Shown here piece by piece: positions 5,646 to 7,770 of a stretch of DNA of 7,770 bases. The first letter of the stretch is position 1. Each line of letters opens with the position of its first letter. Where the stretch lies: NCBI GenBank assembly GCA_023266245.1, contig JAHFRO010000108.1, positions 1 through 7,770 of the forward strand, given 5' to 3'. A program made the position numbers and the translations under genes. A model generated the notes under the pieces. It worked only from the letters and a program-made list of their open reading frames with translations, had not been told where the DNA came from and ran no database searches. Source of the DNA: Betaproteobacteria bacterium. Lineage in GTDB: Bacteria > Pseudomonadota > Gammaproteobacteria > Burkholderiales > SG8-41.

Positions 5646-6520
5646 CGCTGAAAGAACGTCTGGACGCGTACGAGCGGCTGATGCGGCTGGACAAGCCGAT
5701 CGGCATCCTACTGCTGCTGTGGCCGGCGCTGTGGGGATTGTGGCTCGCCAAATACGGCTTCCCGGACCCCGACATCCTGCTGATCTTCATCATCGGTGTG
5801 ATCCTGATGCGCTCCGCGGGCTGCGTCATCAACGACTACGCCGATCGCGATCTCGATCCCCATGTCGAGCGCACCAGGAACCGGCCGCTCGCTGCGCGAC
5901 TGATCAAACCCGGGGAGGCCCTCGCGCTGGCGGCGGCGCTGCTGCTGCTCGCCCTCGTGCTGGTGCTGCTGTTGAACGCGCTCGCCGTGATGCTGTCCTT
6001 CATCGCGCTCGCGCTCGCCGTGATCTATCCCTTCCTGAAGCGCTTCTTCGTCTTTCCGCAGGCCTGGCTCGGGATTGCCTTCGGCTTTTCCATTCCCATG
6101 GCGTACGCCGCGCAGACCGGTAACGTGCCGGCGGTGGCATGGGTGATGTTGATCGCCAACATGTTCTGGGCGATCGCCTACGACACCGAGTACGCGATGG
6201 TGGATCGTGACGATGACGTCAAACTCGGCCTGAAATCCTCAGCCATCCTGCTCGGCCGCTATGACGTTGCCGGCGTGATGGTCGCGCAGGGCGTGTTTCT
6301 CGCCATCATGGTCGTGGTCGGCTACTGGCGGAATCTCGGCATCCTGTATTTCCTCGGACTCGCGTTCGCAGCTGCGCTCATCGTCGACCAGTACCTGCTG
6401 ATCAATGACCGCGACCGCGAGCGCTGCTTCAAGGCGTTTCTCAACAACAACTGGGTGGGGCTCGCGATATTTGTCGGGCTGGCGCTCGACCTGCATTTCC
6501 GCATCAGGTTCTTTTTTTAA
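5642..6520 (+). CDS. ubiA: 4-hydroxybenzoate polyprenyltransferase
   Basis: UbiA is an integral inner-membrane enzyme that joins the polyprenyl diphosphate tail to 4-hydroxybenzoate, giving 3-polyprenyl-4-hydroxybenzoate. The protein has 292 residues, typical of the family. Both Mg2+/diphosphate-binding aspartate motifs are intact: NDYADRDLD at 64-72 (Asp65, Asp68, Asp72) and DTEYAMVDRDDD at 181-192 (Asp181, Asp188, Asp192). Several hydrophobic segments fit the usual multi-helix bundle, for example about 20-37, 44-62, 94-131, 138-157, 163-180, 213-231 and 234-252. LDKPIG near 16-21 and RNRPL at 79-83 are also family hallmarks. The start ATG at 5642 overlaps the ubiC TGA; there is only a weak upstream purine stretch, which fits coupling to ubiC. 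The gene ends in a run of seven T (6512-6518) encoding the last two Phe and the first base of the stop. Confidence 0.96.
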   Translation: MTLKERLDAYERLMRLDKPIGILLLLWPALWGLWLAKYGFPDPDILLIFIIGVILMRSAGCVINDYADRDLDPHVERTRNRPLAARLIKPGEALALAAALLLLALVLVLLLNALAVMLSFIALALAVIYPFLKRFFVFPQAWLGIAFGFSIPMAYAAQTGNVPAVAWVMLIANMFWAIAYDTEYAMVDRDDDVKLGLKSSAILLGRYDVAGVMVAQGVFLAIMVVVGYWRNLGILYFLGLAFAAALIVDQYLLINDRDRERCFKAFLNNNWVGLAIFVGLALDLHFRIRFFF

Positions 6521-6544
6521 GCCGGGAGTGCCGGGGGCCACGGT

Positions 6545-7770
6545 ATGAAGTACAAGGACCTGCGTGATTTCCTGAGCCAGCTCGAGGCGCGCGGCGAGCT
6601 GAAGCGCATCGGCGTCGAAGTCGATCCGCGCCTCGAGATGACCGAGATCTGCGACCGCGTGCTGAAGCGCGGCGGTCCGGCGCTCCTGTTCGAAAAGCCC
6701 AAGAACCACGCCATGCCCGTGCTCGGCAACCTGTTCGGCACGGTGCGTCGCGTCGCGCTCGGCATGGGGGTCGATGCGGAGGACCCGGTTGCGGCGCTGC
6801 GCGAGATCGGCAGGCTCCTCGCTTACTTGAAGGAACCCGAGCCGCCGCGCGGCTGGAAGGACGCGTGGGAGAAACTGCCGCTGCTCAAGCAGGTGCTGGC
6901 GATGGAGCCGCGCGCGGTGGCGCGCGCCGCGTGCCAGGAAGTGGTGTGGGAAGGCGCGGACGTGGATCTCGCGCGGCTGCCGATCCAGACCTGCTGGCCG
7001 GACGATGTCGCGCCGCTCATCACCTGGGGGCTCACCGTCACGCGCGGCCCCAACCAGCGCCGCCAGAACCTCGGCATCTACCGCCAGCAGGTGATCGCTT
7101 CGAACAAGGTGATCATGCGCTGGCTCGCGCAGCGCGGCGGCGCGCTCGACTACCGCGATCACAGCCTCGCTCACCCGCGCGAGCCGTTCCCGGTGGCGGT
7201 GGCGCTGGGGGCGGACCCCGCCACCATGCTGGGGGCGGTCACCCCGGTGCCCGATGCGCTCTCCGAGTACCAGTTCGCGGGGTTGCTGCGCGGAGGAAAG
7301 ACCGAGATCGTGAAGTGTCTGAGCCACGATTTGCACGTGCCGGCAGCCGCGGAGATTGTGCTCGAAGGTTTTATCCAGCCGGGCGAGAGCGCGCTCGAGG
7401 GCCCGTTCGGCGACCACACCGGCTACTACAATGAACAAGAGCGGTTCCCGGTTTTTACGGTCAATCGGATCACGACCCGGCGTGATCCGATTTATCACTC
7501 GACCTACACCGGCAAGCCGCCGGATGAGCCGGCGGTGCTGGGAATGGCGCTGAACGAAGTGTTCGTGCCGCTGCTCGCCCGGCAGTTCCCCGAGATCGTG
7601 GATTTCTATCTGCCGCCGGAAGGTTGTTCCTACCGGCTGGCGTGCGTGAGCATGAAGAAGCAGTACCCGGGGCACGCCAGGCGCGTGATGTTCGGCATCT
7701 GGAGCTTTCTGCGCCAGTTCATGTACACCAAGTTCATCATCGTCACCGACGACGACGTCAACATCCGCGA
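6545..7770 (+). CDS. ubiD: 3-polyprenyl-4-hydroxybenzoate decarboxylase, C-terminus cut by window edge
   Basis: UbiD removes the ring carboxylate from the UbiA product using prenylated FMN, the cofactor supplied by UbiX (not in this window). The reading frame opens at the ATG at 6545 (MKYKDLRDFL, as in E. coli apart from a few residues) and runs 408 codons to the edge without a stop; E. coli UbiD is just under 500 residues, so about 85 are missing. Residues known in the family stay in register with E. coli numbering: Asn175 and Glu241 (metal), IYR 178-180, RWL 192-194 and RG 197-198 (prFMN contacts), and Asp290 in GPFGDHTGYYNE (proton donor). Other signatures are TCWPDDVAPLITWGLTVTRGP, LGADPATMLGAVTPVPD, STYTGKPPDEPAVLG and FYLPPEGCSYRLA. 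It starts 24 bases after ubiA on the same strand. The G-rich stretch at 6533-6537 is the only candidate ribosome binding site. Confidence 0.96.
   Translation, partial: MKYKDLRDFLSQLEARGELKRIGVEVDPRLEMTEICDRVLKRGGPALLFEKPKNHAMPVLGNLFGTVRRVALGMGVDAEDPVAALREIGRLLAYLKEPEPPRGWKDAWEKLPLLKQVLAMEPRAVARAACQEVVWEGADVDLARLPIQTCWPDDVAPLITWGLTVTRGPNQRRQNLGIYRQQVIASNKVIMRWLAQRGGALDYRDHSLAHPREPFPVAVALGADPATMLGAVTPVPDALSEYQFAGLLRGGKTEIVKCLSHDLHVPAAAEIVLEGFIQPGESALEGPFGDHTGYYNEQERFPVFTVNRITTRRDPIYHSTYTGKPPDEPAVLGMALNEVFVPLLARQFPEIVDFYLPPEGCSYRLACVSMKKQYPGHARRVMFGIWSFLRQFMYTKFIIVTDDDVNIR

Noticed and set aside
6512..6518. Run of seven T at the end of ubiA as a possible terminator
   Set aside because: No GC-rich hairpin precedes it, it lies within the coding end, and ubiD starts 24 bases after the stop, so termination here is unlikely.
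6239..7675. Long minus-strand open frame of 478 codons across ubiA and ubiD
   Set aside because: The plus strand encodes UbiA and UbiD with all catalytic residues. The minus frame is low-complexity and is a by-product of high GC.

Overview
The window looks like chromosomal DNA from a GC-rich proteobacterium, most likely a betaproteobacterium. The basis is strong G/C bias at third codon positions, the ubiquinone genes ubiC, ubiA and ubiD (an aerobic Q-pathway signature of Proteobacteria), and close similarity of RecG and UbiD to their E. coli counterparts as I remember those sequences. No phage, plasmid, integrase, transposase, tRNA or rRNA was seen.

Layout. Positions 1-1963 (minus strand) hold most of an APC-superfamily permease resembling the KimA potassium transporter; its C-terminal end runs off the left edge. 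Positions 2025-2357 (minus) encode a small two-TPR protein just upstream of it, probably co-transcribed. A short divergent promoter region (about 2358-2460) separates these from a plus-strand cluster: ridA (2461-2841), recG (2866-4953, alternative start 2845), ubiC (5112-5645), ubiA (5642-6520) and ubiD (6545 to the right edge, incomplete).

How the genes work together. UbiC makes 4-hydroxybenzoate from chorismate, UbiA prenylates it in the membrane, and UbiD decarboxylates the product. These are three early steps of ubiquinone synthesis in pathway order, with a 4-base ubiC/ubiA overlap and a 24-base ubiA-ubiD gap. RidA (imine/enamine detoxification) and RecG (branched-DNA helicase) are housekeeping genes that share the strand and possibly the transcript.

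The genes are ordinary; the unusual material is at the junctions. Both the ridA-recG and recG-ubiC junctions carry inverted arrays of 7-base units. The first is one GAGTGATGAGTG arm facing four tandem CTCATCA units. The second is three CACAGAG units facing three CTCTGTG units, all on a 9-base period. Both intervening cores measure about 41 bases with the unit boundaries chosen here, and both junctions contain the same 12-mer GTGAAAACCAAG. The first array is translated as the RecG N-terminus, so a change in copy number would shift the frame. The second abuts the ubiC start codon, where a Shine-Dalgarno sequence would be expected. This suggests a family of small palindromic repeats inserted flush against genes. 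No complete new protein system was found.
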